A stretch of 36,744 bases of DNA from Microbacterium sp. CPCC 204701 (lineage in GTDB: Bacteria > Actinomycetota > Actinomycetes > Actinomycetales > Microbacteriaceae): contig NZ_RRYE01000007.1 of assembly GCF_004010105.1 (NCBI RefSeq), positions 1 through 36,744 of the forward strand. The letters are read 5' to 3'. This document shows, piece by piece, positions 8,697-16,397 of this stretch (position 1 is the stretch's first letter; every line of letters begins with the position of its first letter). The position numbers and the translations under genes were made by a program. Under the pieces are notes generated by a model that saw only the letters and a program-made list of their open reading frames with translations, had not been told where the DNA came from and did no database searches.

Positions 8697-9734
8697 CTAG
8701 TTCTTCTGCCTGATCAGTCCCGTCTGCACGTTGGTGAGCAGCACCGCGATGACGACGATCGCGCCGCGCACGATGTTCTGGGCCGGAGAGCTCACGCCGT
8801 AGAGGACGAGGGCGTTGCCGAGCACGGTGACGAACAGGACCCCGAGCAGGGTGCCGACGACCGATCCGCGGCCGCCCATCAGGGATGTGCCGCCGATGAT
8901 GACCGCGGCGATCACCTCGAACTCGAGTCCGTTGCCGATGACGGCGGTGGAGCTGGAGATACGGGCGGTGAAGAGGATGCCGACGATCGCGGCCAGGGTG
9001 CCGGTGATGGCGAACACCGCGATCCGCGTGCGGTCCACCTTGAGACCTGCCAGGCGGGCAGCGGACGCATTGCCGCCCACCGCGTAGACAGTGCGCCCGA
9101 ACGAGGTGCGGGTGGTGACGAACCAGGCGGCGAGGAAGGTGATGATCAGCAGCCACGTGGGCAGCGGCAGACCCAGCGGGTTGCTGTTGAGGAAGGTCAT
9201 CAGCGGGTCGCTCACCGGGATGGTGCGCTGCTGACTGATCACCTCCGCCAAACCCCGCAATCCGAGGAAGAGCGCCAGGGTCGCGATGAAAGATGGCAGG
9301 TTCCACTTCGCGCGGAGGAAGCCGGCGAACATGCCGATCGCCAAGCCCATGAGGACGACGAGGATGAGGACCAGCCACATCGGAAGACCGACGTTGGCGT
9401 AGAGCACCCCGAGCACTGCCGAGCTCAGCGCGACGTTGGCGCCGACGGAGATGTCGATCTCCGCGGAGACGATCACAAGGGTCATGCCCATCGCGATGAT
9501 GCCGGCGAACGATGCCTGCCGCAGCACGTTCAGAATGTTCTGTTCGGTGGCGAAGTTCGGTGCGGTCAGGCTGAAGACGATCACCGCGACGATCAGCGCA
9601 ATCAGCAGTCCGCTGTCCTGGATCAGCCGGCGCCGGAGATCACCGCGGTCGAAGCGCCGTGTGGGCGATGTGGGCGGCCCGGATTCGAAGGTGCCCGTCA
9701 TCGGGGTGTTGCTCATGCTGGGTGTGTTGCTCAT
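8697..9734 (-). CDS. Ribose-type (CUT2) ABC permease
   Basis: A 345-aa RbsC-like inner-membrane permease. It has many hydrophobic segments, a conserved SAEIDISVGANVALSS loop and the GGTSLMGGRGSVVGTLLG segment that contacts the ATPase. The ATG at 9734 overlaps the ATPase stop (ATGA). The leader is unusual: an 18-bp near-tandem duplication (GTGTTGCTCATGCTG at 9706-9720 and 9724-9738 on the plus strand) makes the protein begin MSNTPSMSNTPM, giving two equivalent start codons (9734, 9716). It works with the ATPase and binding lipoprotein encoded just upstream. Confidence 0.9.
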   Translation of the reverse strand: MSNTPSMSNTPMTGTFESGPPTSPTRRFDRGDLRRRLIQDSGLLIALIVAVIVFSLTAPNFATEQNILNVLRQASFAGIIAMGMTLVIVSAEIDISVGANVALSSAVLGVLYANVGLPMWLVLILVVLMGLAIGMFAGFLRAKWNLPSFIATLALFLGLRGLAEVISQQRTIPVSDPLMTFLNSNPLGLPLPTWLLIITFLAAWFVTTRTSFGRTVYAVGGNASAARLAGLKVDRTRIAVFAITGTLAAIVGILFTARISSSTAVIGNGLEFEVIAAVIIGGTSLMGGRGSVVGTLLGVLFVTVLGNALVLYGVSSPAQNIVRGAIVVIAVLLTNVQTGLIRQKN

Positions 9735-11260
9735 GCTGTTGGTTCCGTTCTCATCACGCGTGCCATGAGGTCGCTCATCTCGATGGCGCTGGTATCGAAC
9801 TCGTCGGTGATCGCACCGTTGGTCATCACGAGGATGCGGTGGCAGACGAGGAGAAGCTCCTCGTACTCGGAGGAGACCACGACAACCGCGTTGCCCTCGT
9901 GGCTGAGCTGGCGGATCAGGTCGTAGATCTGCGCCTTCGCGTGGACGTCCACGCCGCGTGTGGGCTCGTCCAGCAGCAGCACCCGCGCGCCGGCGCTCAC
10001 ACACCGGCCGAGCACGACCTTCTGCTGGTTGCCGCCGCTGAGCGTCCCAGCCTCGACCTTGAAGTCGTGGACCTTGATGTCCATCGAGCGCTTGGACGCC
10101 TCGGCCATCTCGCTGGCGGCCTTGCGGGATATGACCCCGGTGGGTGCGATCTTCTCGTGGCTGGACATCCACAGGTTCTCGCCGACGGACAGGCCCAGCA
10201 CCAGCCCCTCGGCTTTGCGGTCTTCGGGGACCAGGGTGACACCGCTCTTGATCATTTCGCTGGTCGTGCGCCGTCTGGCGCGCTTGCCGAAGACCTCGAC
10301 CTTGCCGGTGACGCGGTCGCCGGCGCCGGCGATACCGCGCAGGAGCTCTGTGCGACCCGAGCCGAGCAGGCCGGCGATGCCGAGCACCTCGCCTGCCTTC
10401 ACATCGAAGCTGATGCCTTTGAGGAGGTTGCTGTCGGTGATGTCGACGACGCGCAGGGCGACGGGGGCGTCGGGGCCCGGACCGTCAGTCGGCCGGGACT
10501 CCCCGAAGTCGGTGTCCGATCCCACCATCAGCTCGGCCACCTTCCGGACCGGAGCCTGCGCGATCGGAAGGGTGTCGATCACACGGCCGTCGCGCACGAC
10601 AGTCACGGAGTGTGCGACGCGGGCGATTTCATCCATGCGGTGAGAGACGTAGATGACCGACATTCCCTGGGTGGAGAGGCGCCGGACGAGGTCGAGGAGC
10701 TTCTCCACCTCATGGGCCGGGAGAGAGCTGGTCGGCTCGTCGAGGATGAGCACTTTCGGGCGGTGGATGACCGAGCGGGCGATTTCGACCAGCTGCTGGC
10801 GGGCCAGGCTCAGGGATCCCGCGGGGGCGGCGACGTCCATCTTCTCCCCCAGCATCGCCAGCGCCTCGTTGGCGACCTCGCGCTGCTTGCGCCGGTCGAT
10901 CTGCCCACCGGCCCGGGTCGGCCAGTTTCCGAGTGTCACGTTCTCGGCTATCGAGAGCCCGGGAATGATGGTGAGCTCTTGGTGGACCGTGGCAATCCCG
11001 GCGTTCATCGCCGTGGTCGGGGTGTCCAGCTTCATCGTGACCCCGGCAACGGCCACCTCGCCGTCGGTGGGCTGCTGGATGCCGCTGAGGACACGGACCA
11101 TCGTGCTCTTGCCTGCGCCGTTGCGGCCCATCAGTGCCCGCACCTCGCCGGATGCGATCGAGATCGACGCGTTGTCGAGGGCGCGCACTCCTGGGAACTC
11201 GACGGTCACACCGCGGACTTCCACGGCGGGTGGGGACGCTGCTTCTGCTTCGCTGGACAT
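9731..11260 (-). CDS. Ribose-type ABC ATPase, two fused nucleotide-binding domains
   Basis: A 509-aa RbsA/MglA-like ATPase with two domains. NBD1 has Walker A GRNGAGKST, a degenerate signature SLSLARQQ and Walker B VLILDEPTS. NBD2 has the degenerate P-loop GLLGSGRTE usual for this family, signature LSGGNQQK and Walker B LLLDEPTRGVD. The start at 11260 has AAGGAG five bases upstream; the in-frame ATG at 11281 does not. It energises the sugar or cyclitol importer. It lies 69 nt after the binding-protein gene, with a strong hairpin between, and overlaps the permease by four bases. Confidence 0.92.
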   Translation of the reverse strand: MSSEAEAASPPAVEVRGVTVEFPGVRALDNASISIASGEVRALMGRNGAGKSTMVRVLSGIQQPTDGEVAVAGVTMKLDTPTTAMNAGIATVHQELTIIPGLSIAENVTLGNWPTRAGGQIDRRKQREVANEALAMLGEKMDVAAPAGSLSLARQQLVEIARSVIHRPKVLILDEPTSSLPAHEVEKLLDLVRRLSTQGMSVIYVSHRMDEIARVAHSVTVVRDGRVIDTLPIAQAPVRKVAELMVGSDTDFGESRPTDGPGPDAPVALRVVDITDSNLLKGISFDVKAGEVLGIAGLLGSGRTELLRGIAGAGDRVTGKVEVFGKRARRRTTSEMIKSGVTLVPEDRKAEGLVLGLSVGENLWMSSHEKIAPTGVISRKAASEMAEASKRSMDIKVHDFKVEAGTLSGGNQQKVVLGRCVSAGARVLLLDEPTRGVDVHAKAQIYDLIRQLSHEGNAVVVVSSEYEELLLVCHRILVMTNGAITDEFDTSAIEMSDLMARVMRTEPTA

Positions 11261-11277
11261 GATTCTCCTTGCTGATG

Positions 11278-11321
11278 CCACGAGTCGGGGGCCGGGGGCC
11301 TCTCCGGTCCCCGACTCGTGG
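11278..11321. terminator. Strong intercistronic hairpin after binding-protein gene
   Basis: CCACGAGTCGGGG (11278-11290) is perfectly complementary to CCCCGACTCGTGG (11309-11321), a 13-bp stem with an 18-nt G/C-rich loop. It lies just after the binding-protein stop (11330 on the minus strand) and before the ATPase start. It has no T-run. As in many ABC operons it probably attenuates read-through or protects the upstream mRNA, giving more binding protein than ATPase. Confidence 0.6.
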
Positions 11322-11329
11322 TCCTGGCG

Positions 11330-12340
11330 TTACTTGTTGGCGTCCATCCATTCGCGGACCGCGTCGAGGTCCTCGGCGGAGAACAGCACGCCGGGGATGA
11401 ACGCCTCGTACGGGTCGAGCTGCTCGCCGGCGACGGCGTTCTGCGCAGCCTCGACGATCGCCGCGCCCTGGCTCATGCCGTCCTGGCCGGTCGTTGCCTG
11501 CAGGATGCTGCCATCTTCGAGCTCGTCGCCGAGCGCGAGGGACATGTCCGTGGAGAACACGAACACCTTGCCCGTGAGGCCGCCGCCGCTGATGGCGCTG
11601 ATGGCACCGGTGCCGCCGCCATCGGTGGCGCTCCAGAACACGTTGATCTCCGGGTTCGCCGTCAGGATCGCCTCGGCCGTGGCGGTGGTCTTGTCCGCCT
11701 CGTACTCGGTCTGGTCTGCCACGACGTCGTAGTCCACGCCCGCGGCGTCGAGCGCCTCGAGGAAGCCGGCCTTGCGCTGCTTGCAGACCTCGAAGATGTC
11801 ACAGTTCAGGATGCCGATGGTGGCCGTGTTGCCGAGGTTCGTCGAGATGTACTCCGCTGCGAACTCGCCGGTGAAGGTCCCCAGCGACTTGTTGTCGGAC
11901 TGGACGAATGCTGAGACCAGCTCCTCCTGCGCCTCCGGGGTCACGCAGGCGTTGTAGCAGACCACCGGGATGCCGGCCTCGACGGCCGAGCGGATGCCGG
12001 CGACCGTGCCCTCCGAGTCCATCGCCGAGACGGCGATGACGTCCACCTGGCGCGAGATCAGATCCTGGAAGGCCTGCGCCTCCTTGCCGGCGTCGTCGTC
12101 GACGCTCACCGGGATGACCGTTCCGCCGGCCTCCTGGACGGCGGCCTCGACGCCGGTCTGCACGGACGAGAAGTAGCTGTCCAGGTGCATGGCGATGAAC
12201 CCGATGGTCAGGCCGTCGCCGCCATCACCGCCCGTAGCGCCGCCGGTGCCCCCGCCCTGGTTGCCGGAGCATCCGGTCAGGGCGAGCGCCGCGACGGCGA
12301 TCGTGGCCGCAGCGGTCGCGATCGATCGAATCATCTTCAT
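11330..12340 (-). CDS. Sugar-type ABC substrate-binding lipoprotein
   Basis: A 336-aa periplasmic-binding-protein-fold lipoprotein. It has an N-terminal signal (MKMIRSIATAAATIAV...) with lipobox LTGC at about residues 19-22, a Gly-rich linker, then LTIGFIAMHLDSYFSSVQTG, SVDDDAGKEAQAFQDLISRQVDVIAVS, GIPVVCYNAC and NVFWSATDGGG, typical of RbsB-like proteins. Several paired Cys (CYNAC, CDIFEVC) are unusual for the family. GGAGG precedes the ATG at 12340; the upstream in-frame ATG at 12376 is rejected. The ligand is unknown. Confidence 0.92.
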   Translation of the reverse strand: MKMIRSIATAAATIAVAALALTGCSGNQGGGTGGATGGDGGDGLTIGFIAMHLDSYFSSVQTGVEAAVQEAGGTVIPVSVDDDAGKEAQAFQDLISRQVDVIAVSAMDSEGTVAGIRSAVEAGIPVVCYNACVTPEAQEELVSAFVQSDNKSLGTFTGEFAAEYISTNLGNTATIGILNCDIFEVCKQRKAGFLEALDAAGVDYDVVADQTEYEADKTTATAEAILTANPEINVFWSATDGGGTGAISAISGGGLTGKVFVFSTDMSLALGDELEDGSILQATTGQDGMSQGAAIVEAAQNAVAGEQLDPYEAFIPGVLFSAEDLDAVREWMDANK

Positions 12341-12489
12341 TGGTGCCTCCGATGTGTATGCCGTCGACTGGTGCATCCCTGCATCCGTTCCGCGGCGATT
12401 TTCTCGTGTTCTCTTGTGTACGTCGCCATGGCTTCGCGTGGCTTCGCGGTGTTGGGAGCGCGGCCTGACGCCCTTGTGGGGGTCGGTCC

Positions 12490-13287
12490 TTACTCGGTTC
12501 GGGTACTGAAGGTGAACGTCTCTCGGAACTGTTGCAGTGCCGCGCCAGAGTCACCGGACGCCCAGGCCTCGAGCGCGACGACCCCGGTGTACCCGGCGTC
12601 GTCGAGGGCGCGAGCGATGTTGGTGTAGTTGATCTCCCCGGTGCCCGGCTCAAACCGTCCAGGGACGTCGGCGACCTGGATCTCGCCGACCCACGGCAAT
12701 ACGGTACGGGTGCGCTCGATAAGGTTTCCCTCGTCGATCTGCGCGTGGTACAGGTCGAAGTTCAGTCGCAACCCAGGGCTATCTACGGCCTGCACGAGCC
12801 GCACGGTGTCCTCCGAACGCGCGAACGGGGTGCCGGGGTGATCGACGCGCGTATTCAGGTTCTCGATCGTGAACACACGTCCAGCTTCTTCACCGAGTGC
12901 CGCCAGCCGGCGCAGCGTGTCGACCGCGTGCAGCCAGTCGGCGCCCGAGGTGATCCAGCGTGGCGAGACGGGGAGCCCCTTGTCATCCAGGCCGGTGCCG
13001 TGAATGTTCAACCGCGGGCAGTCGAGCTCAGCGGCAACCTGTAGCGACCGGCCCGCGGATTCGATCAGGGCGTCGGCGCCGTCGGGATCGACCAAATCAC
13101 CGGTGATGTAGCCGGTCATCGACGAGAACGTCGCGCCGCTCCCCGCCAGGGCGCTGATGTCCTTGGTCGTCCAATCCCAGATCTCGACCTGGAATCCGGC
13201 CTCCTTGATCTGTGCCACGCGCTCCACGAAGGGAAGGTCGCGGAACAGCATCTCCGCGTTGGCGGCCAGGGTGAACGGACTTCCCAT
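12490..13287 (-). CDS. Hydroxypyruvate-isomerase-like TIM-barrel enzyme
   Basis: A 265-aa AP-endonuclease-2-like barrel with the Hyi-family signature IQVADVPGRFEPGTGEINY, plus TIENLN, NFDLYHAQ and VALEAWAS, which carry the metal and catalytic residues. Hyi interconverts hydroxypyruvate and tartronate semialdehyde; paralogues in sugar clusters isomerise 2-oxo-tetronates or other keto-sugars. It is the first gene after the LacI regulator and lies 149 nt before the binding-protein gene, so it probably heads the operon. Start ATG 13287 has GAGGAG upstream. Confidence 0.82.
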   Translation of the reverse strand: MGSPFTLAANAEMLFRDLPFVERVAQIKEAGFQVEIWDWTTKDISALAGSGATFSSMTGYITGDLVDPDGADALIESAGRSLQVAAELDCPRLNIHGTGLDDKGLPVSPRWITSGADWLHAVDTLRRLAALGEEAGRVFTIENLNTRVDHPGTPFARSEDTVRLVQAVDSPGLRLNFDLYHAQIDEGNLIERTRTVLPWVGEIQVADVPGRFEPGTGEINYTNIARALDDAGYTGVVALEAWASGDSGAALQQFRETFTFSTRTE

Positions 13288-13480
13288 TCACTGCTCCTCG
13301 GTGTCGGACACATCGTGCCGAACCGATGACTGGAGTCGTCGTTGACACGTGCGTTGAGGCTGCGTTCCGCCAGCATCCACTGGCAGGACTTTCTCGTTAT
13401 GTCCAGACATTAGCAGAAGGAGCTAGCACGTGCCAGTATTCAGTACACCGATGCAGATTCGTGACCGAACCCAGCCACGT
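13288..13480. promoter_or_regulatory. Upstream region of ABC operon with LacI-operator-like palindrome
   Basis: This 193-nt stretch separates the lacI stop from the Hyi-like gene and must carry the operon promoter if lacI is transcribed apart. On the minus strand TAATGTCTGGACATAA (13397-13412) is a near-perfect 16-bp palindrome. A related 16-mer, TAATGACAAATCATGA, lies at 14546-14561 in front of lacI. GCACGTGC (13426-13433) is a second small palindrome. No clear -35/-10 pair was identified. Confidence 0.4.
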
Positions 13481-14518
13481 CTACCTGGGCGGGGCGGCGG
13501 TGCTGCCGCGAACGACCAATGAGGACGGAACCTTCCGCTGCACGAGTTCACGCTGCGGATCGGCGAGACGCCTATGCACAGCTTCGATCGCGAGCTCGGC
13601 CATCGCCTCGGGATCCGGCTTCACCGTCGTCAGATCGAAAAAGGGCAGCTTCGCCAGCGTGCTGTCGTCGAACCCGACGATCGACATGTCATGGGGAATT
13701 CGGACGCCCTCGCGGAGGAGGGTCTCCATGACACCGAAGGCGCAGCGGTCATTCACGCACACGAGCGCCGTGGGCTGCGAGGGTCGTCGGAGGATCGACT
13801 GCGCGGCAGCGTATCCGCCCTCTTCGCTGTAGTCGCTCGAGACGACGTCGGTGAACTCCGCGAGCGTGAGCCGACGCATCGCGTCCCCGTATCCGTTCTT
13901 CCGCTCAGCCGCGTTCGGGCCCTCGGACGGACCGATGTACGAGATGCGGTGGTGACCGAGGCCCGCGAGGTGCTTGACGGCCTGAGCGATCCCCTCTTCG
14001 TTCTCCACGAGAATCCGATCATGATCGCCAGCCGCCCGCGGGCCACCGAGCAATACCGCCGGGATATCAGCGGGAAGCGTAGACAACCTCCCGTCCGCCT
14101 CCTCCAAAGTGAGCACGATCAGCGCTTCGATCCGCTGACGCATGAGTTCATCCAGCGCCGTCTCCTGGGAACGCCCCAAGCCGACTGTGCTCAGAACCAG
14201 CCGGTATCCGAGTCTCCCGGACGCCCGGTACAGCGCATCGACGAGGTCGACCTCGAAAGGCTGGCGCATCGTGAACAGCACACCCAACTGGCCGCTCCGC
14301 CGGCGACGCAACAGGCGCGCGGAGTCGTCCGGGTAGTAGCCCATCTCCCGAGCTGTCGCGAGAACGCGTTGGCGAGATTCCTCGCTGGCACCCTCGACGT
14401 CTCTCAGCACGATGGAGACCAACTGCCGGGACATGCCGAGGCGGTCGGCGATGTCCTGCATCGTCGGCCGACGACGACCATCCGCCGCGCTGCTCCTCGC
14501 ACGTCCGGCCACTGTCAC
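13481..14518 (-). CDS. LacI-family transcriptional regulator
   Basis: A LacI-family repressor of about 345 aa. The helix-turn-helix and hinge lie near the N-terminus (MQDIADRLGMSRQLVSIVLR, then YYPDDSARLL), followed by a periplasmic-binding-protein-like effector domain (GQLGVLFTM, ISYIGPSEGPNAAERKNGY, ALVCVNDRCAFGVME, SIVGFDDSTLAKL). Starts are ambiguous: GTG at 14533, 14518 and 14512 are in frame. 14518 is chosen because GGAGG lies at suitable distance. It is divergent from an MDR dehydrogenase and upstream of the ABC operon, so it likely controls both, with the transported sugar as effector (inference). Confidence 0.9.
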   Translation of the reverse strand: MTVAGRARSSAADGRRRPTMQDIADRLGMSRQLVSIVLRDVEGASEESRQRVLATAREMGYYPDDSARLLRRRRSGQLGVLFTMRQPFEVDLVDALYRASGRLGYRLVLSTVGLGRSQETALDELMRQRIEALIVLTLEEADGRLSTLPADIPAVLLGGPRAAGDHDRILVENEEGIAQAVKHLAGLGHHRISYIGPSEGPNAAERKNGYGDAMRRLTLAEFTDVVSSDYSEEGGYAAAQSILRRPSQPTALVCVNDRCAFGVMETLLREGVRIPHDMSIVGFDDSTLAKLPFFDLTTVKPDPEAMAELAIEAVHRRLADPQRELVQRKVPSSLVVRGSTAAPPR

Positions 14519-14536
14519 ATCCTCCGCCTCCACGTC

Positions 14537-14562
14537 GTAATGTTCTCATGATTTGTCATTAC
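14537..14562. promoter_or_regulatory. Operator-like inverted repeat between lacI and MDR gene
   Basis: GTAATG (14537-14542) and CATTAC (14557-14562) are perfect inverted arms around a 14-nt centre, inside a short AT-rich patch in otherwise GC-rich DNA. Within it the 16-mer at 14546-14561 resembles the palindrome at 13397-13412. Position between divergent lacI and a dehydrogenase gene suits a LacI-type operator. Confidence 0.45.
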
Positions 14563-14649
14563 AATCGCCGCGTTGGCTGAGCGGATACTAGAGTGCCCGG
14601 TCTGCCAACAGCCCGGCTCAGCGACGTCGGCAAGGGAGAGGCGATCGGG

Positions 14650-15678
14650 ATGAAGGCATTCGTCATCAACGGTCCAGGAGACGCGGCGATCGCCGATGTC
14701 GAGCCGCCAGAGGCACGGCCCGACGAGGTGGTCGTTCGTGTTGCCCGCGTCGGCATCTGCGGAACAGACGCTGAGTTCTTGCGTGGAACACAGCCATATC
14801 TAGCGAGCGGGGGTGCCAGCTACCCCTTGCGGATCGGCCACGAATGGTGCGGAACCGTTGCCCGGATCGGGGCCGACGTCGACCCGTCGTGGATCGGCCG
14901 AAGAGTCACTGGCGACACCATGCTGGGCTGCCGCGAATGTGGTACGTGCAAGCAGGGCAGGCAGCACCTGTGCCCGCGCCGCACCGAAATTGGCGTCCTT
15001 GGCGGGCGCCCGGGCGCCCTCGCCGAAGAACTCGCCGTCCCGGTGACGGCACTGCACTCCCTTCCCGGAAGGTTGAGCGACACGCTCGGCGCACTCGTCG
15101 AGCCCGCATCCCTCGCCCTCCGGGCGGTGAACGCGCTCCCGGCCGTGCCCGGTGACAGGCTCCTCGTTTGGGGAACAGGCGCCCTCGGGTTGAGCGCGGT
15201 ACTGTTCGCGGCGGTCAAGGGGCTGGAGGTAACCGCGGCCGCCAGGTCGCCTCGAGCCTTCGAGTTGGCACGCAAGTTGGGTGCCACACATACATGCACA
15301 GAGGAAGAACTGCCGAACTCCGATAGCTTTGACAGCGCGATCGCAGCCTCTCCCGACGCGTCGGTCCCCGAACGGGCTGCACGCAAGCTGCGCGACGGCG
15401 GAACCCTCGCCCTGCTGGGCATTTCCGGCGAGACCAGCAATCTCGATGTTCGGGACATCGTCACCCGAGATCTGCACGTCGTCGGGCTCCTCAGCGGCTC
15501 GCCTTGCTTCCGCGAGACCATCCAACTTCTCTCCCAAGAGAACTGTCGCCGACTCGAGCTGATCGTGGGGACCGAGGTCGACCTTGACGAGGCGACATCC
15601 GCGTTCGACGCGGCAGCAAAGCAAGGCCCGCAGCGCGGACCCAAGACCCACATCCTGATCACCACCCACCACCACTAA
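14650..15678 (+). CDS. Zinc-dependent MDR dehydrogenase, divergent from lacI
   Basis: A 342-aa medium-chain dehydrogenase. It has CGICGTDTAEF-like catalytic zinc residues (GICGTDAEF, GHEWCG), a structural-zinc quartet in CRECGTC followed by seven residues and Cys, and a Rossmann motif LVWGTGALGLS. It resembles glucose/threonine/polyol dehydrogenases. It ends in a His-rich tail (TTHHH). The start at 14650 has GGGAGAGG upstream; the in-frame ATG at 14593 lacks a ribosome site. It differs clearly from the MDR enzyme at 7585-8595, so the locus has two distinct dehydrogenases under one probable LacI regulator. Confidence 0.87.
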   Translation: MKAFVINGPGDAAIADVEPPEARPDEVVVRVARVGICGTDAEFLRGTQPYLASGGASYPLRIGHEWCGTVARIGADVDPSWIGRRVTGDTMLGCRECGTCKQGRQHLCPRRTEIGVLGGRPGALAEELAVPVTALHSLPGRLSDTLGALVEPASLALRAVNALPAVPGDRLLVWGTGALGLSAVLFAAVKGLEVTAAARSPRAFELARKLGATHTCTEEELPNSDSFDSAIAASPDASVPERAARKLRDGGTLALLGISGETSNLDVRDIVTRDLHVVGLLSGSPCFRETIQLLSQENCRRLELIVGTEVDLDEATSAFDAAAKQGPQRGPKTHILITTHHH

Positions 15679-16397
15679 CGCTGAAGCGCGGCGGGGTCGT
15701 CGCCTGCCTTCGACTCACTGCCGTGCAAGGTGCCGACGTCGTGTGAGCTTCGGCCCAGGTCTCGCATCACATGAGTGACCTGCCGGGCAGGTGCGTGCGG
15801 ATCCAGCAGTGCGAGGGCTGCCGAGTGGGTGAGCCTCGTGCCCGTGAACACCACCGCCGCAGCCATCGCCGACGCCGCCACCTCGTTCCCGCCCCGGAGC
15901 GGCGCGTACCGGGGTGATCCACTCGCCTCAGCGAGCACCTCGAGGAACATCGAGCGGGAACGACAGCGGGAACATCGTGAAGTACGGGCAGGCCGTATTC
16001 AGTCACTGTTGCACAAGCGACAGCTCGCGCACCGCCGCTTGCTCCACGCCCTCATAATACGGAGAACCCGCAGCGCTGACCGCACATCTGCGGGCAGCGC
16101 GCCCACGGCATCTGCTCCGAAGTTGCCGCGCGGAGTGGGTGCGTAGCCCCGCGATCGTTCCACGCGACGTGTCGGATCCGACAAGCCGACATCTCGATCT
16201 GGAATCCGACACTTTCACGTGGAACCTACACCTCATGTAGGGACCGCTCAGAGTTGTCCGCATCGCAACGGTGAGGAGGGCGAACTCAACGATGAAATGT
16301 CCACGGCGACCACCGCTCAGCGCAGCTCGATATGTCTAATTGGCGCGTATACCACGGCGCCCAATACGTAGGGCACCTAGTGGAATAAGGTGTCGCC
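15679..16397. other. Gene-poor stretch, probable mobile-element remnant
   Basis: About 720 bp with no convincing gene. A 91-codon minus-strand frame (15675-15950) lacks a ribosome site and matches no family I recognise; it could be decayed coding sequence. The right part holds the IS-end-like module at 16170-16235. ATTGGCGC/GCGCCCAAT around 16340-16366 is an imperfect inverted repeat with GTATAC at its centre. TAAGG/CCTTA overlaps the stop of the next gene. Confidence 0.5.
16170..16235 (-). repeat. IS-end-like module, copy 1
   Basis: On the plus strand the order is TGTCGGATCCGACA (perfect palindrome, 16170-16183), CCGACA (16186-16191), 14 nt, CCGACA (16206-16211), 9 nt, then GGAACCTACACCTCA (16221-16235). 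The last 15 bases and the internal spacings recur at 30982-31050, where the hexamer is TGGACA instead. Repeated short boxes ending in an outer TGT (read from the minus strand, TGTAGGTTCC) resemble transposase-binding ends of IS21-like elements. That family assignment is inference. Confidence 0.55.

Noticed and set aside
7585-9378. 597-codon frame extending the MDR gene upstream through the permease
   Set aside because: The part above 8595 is a shadow of the permease in another frame; a clear ribosome site and family start fit 8595, so no fusion or frameshift is proposed.
13344-13433. CACGTG motifs as specific operators
   Set aside because: Short palindromes of this kind are frequent in high-GC DNA; only the longer repeated 16-mer was kept.
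15675-15950. 91-aa minus-strand protein
   Set aside because: It has no ribosome site, overlaps the end of the MDR gene, and I recognise no family; it could be decayed sequence but is not called as a gene.
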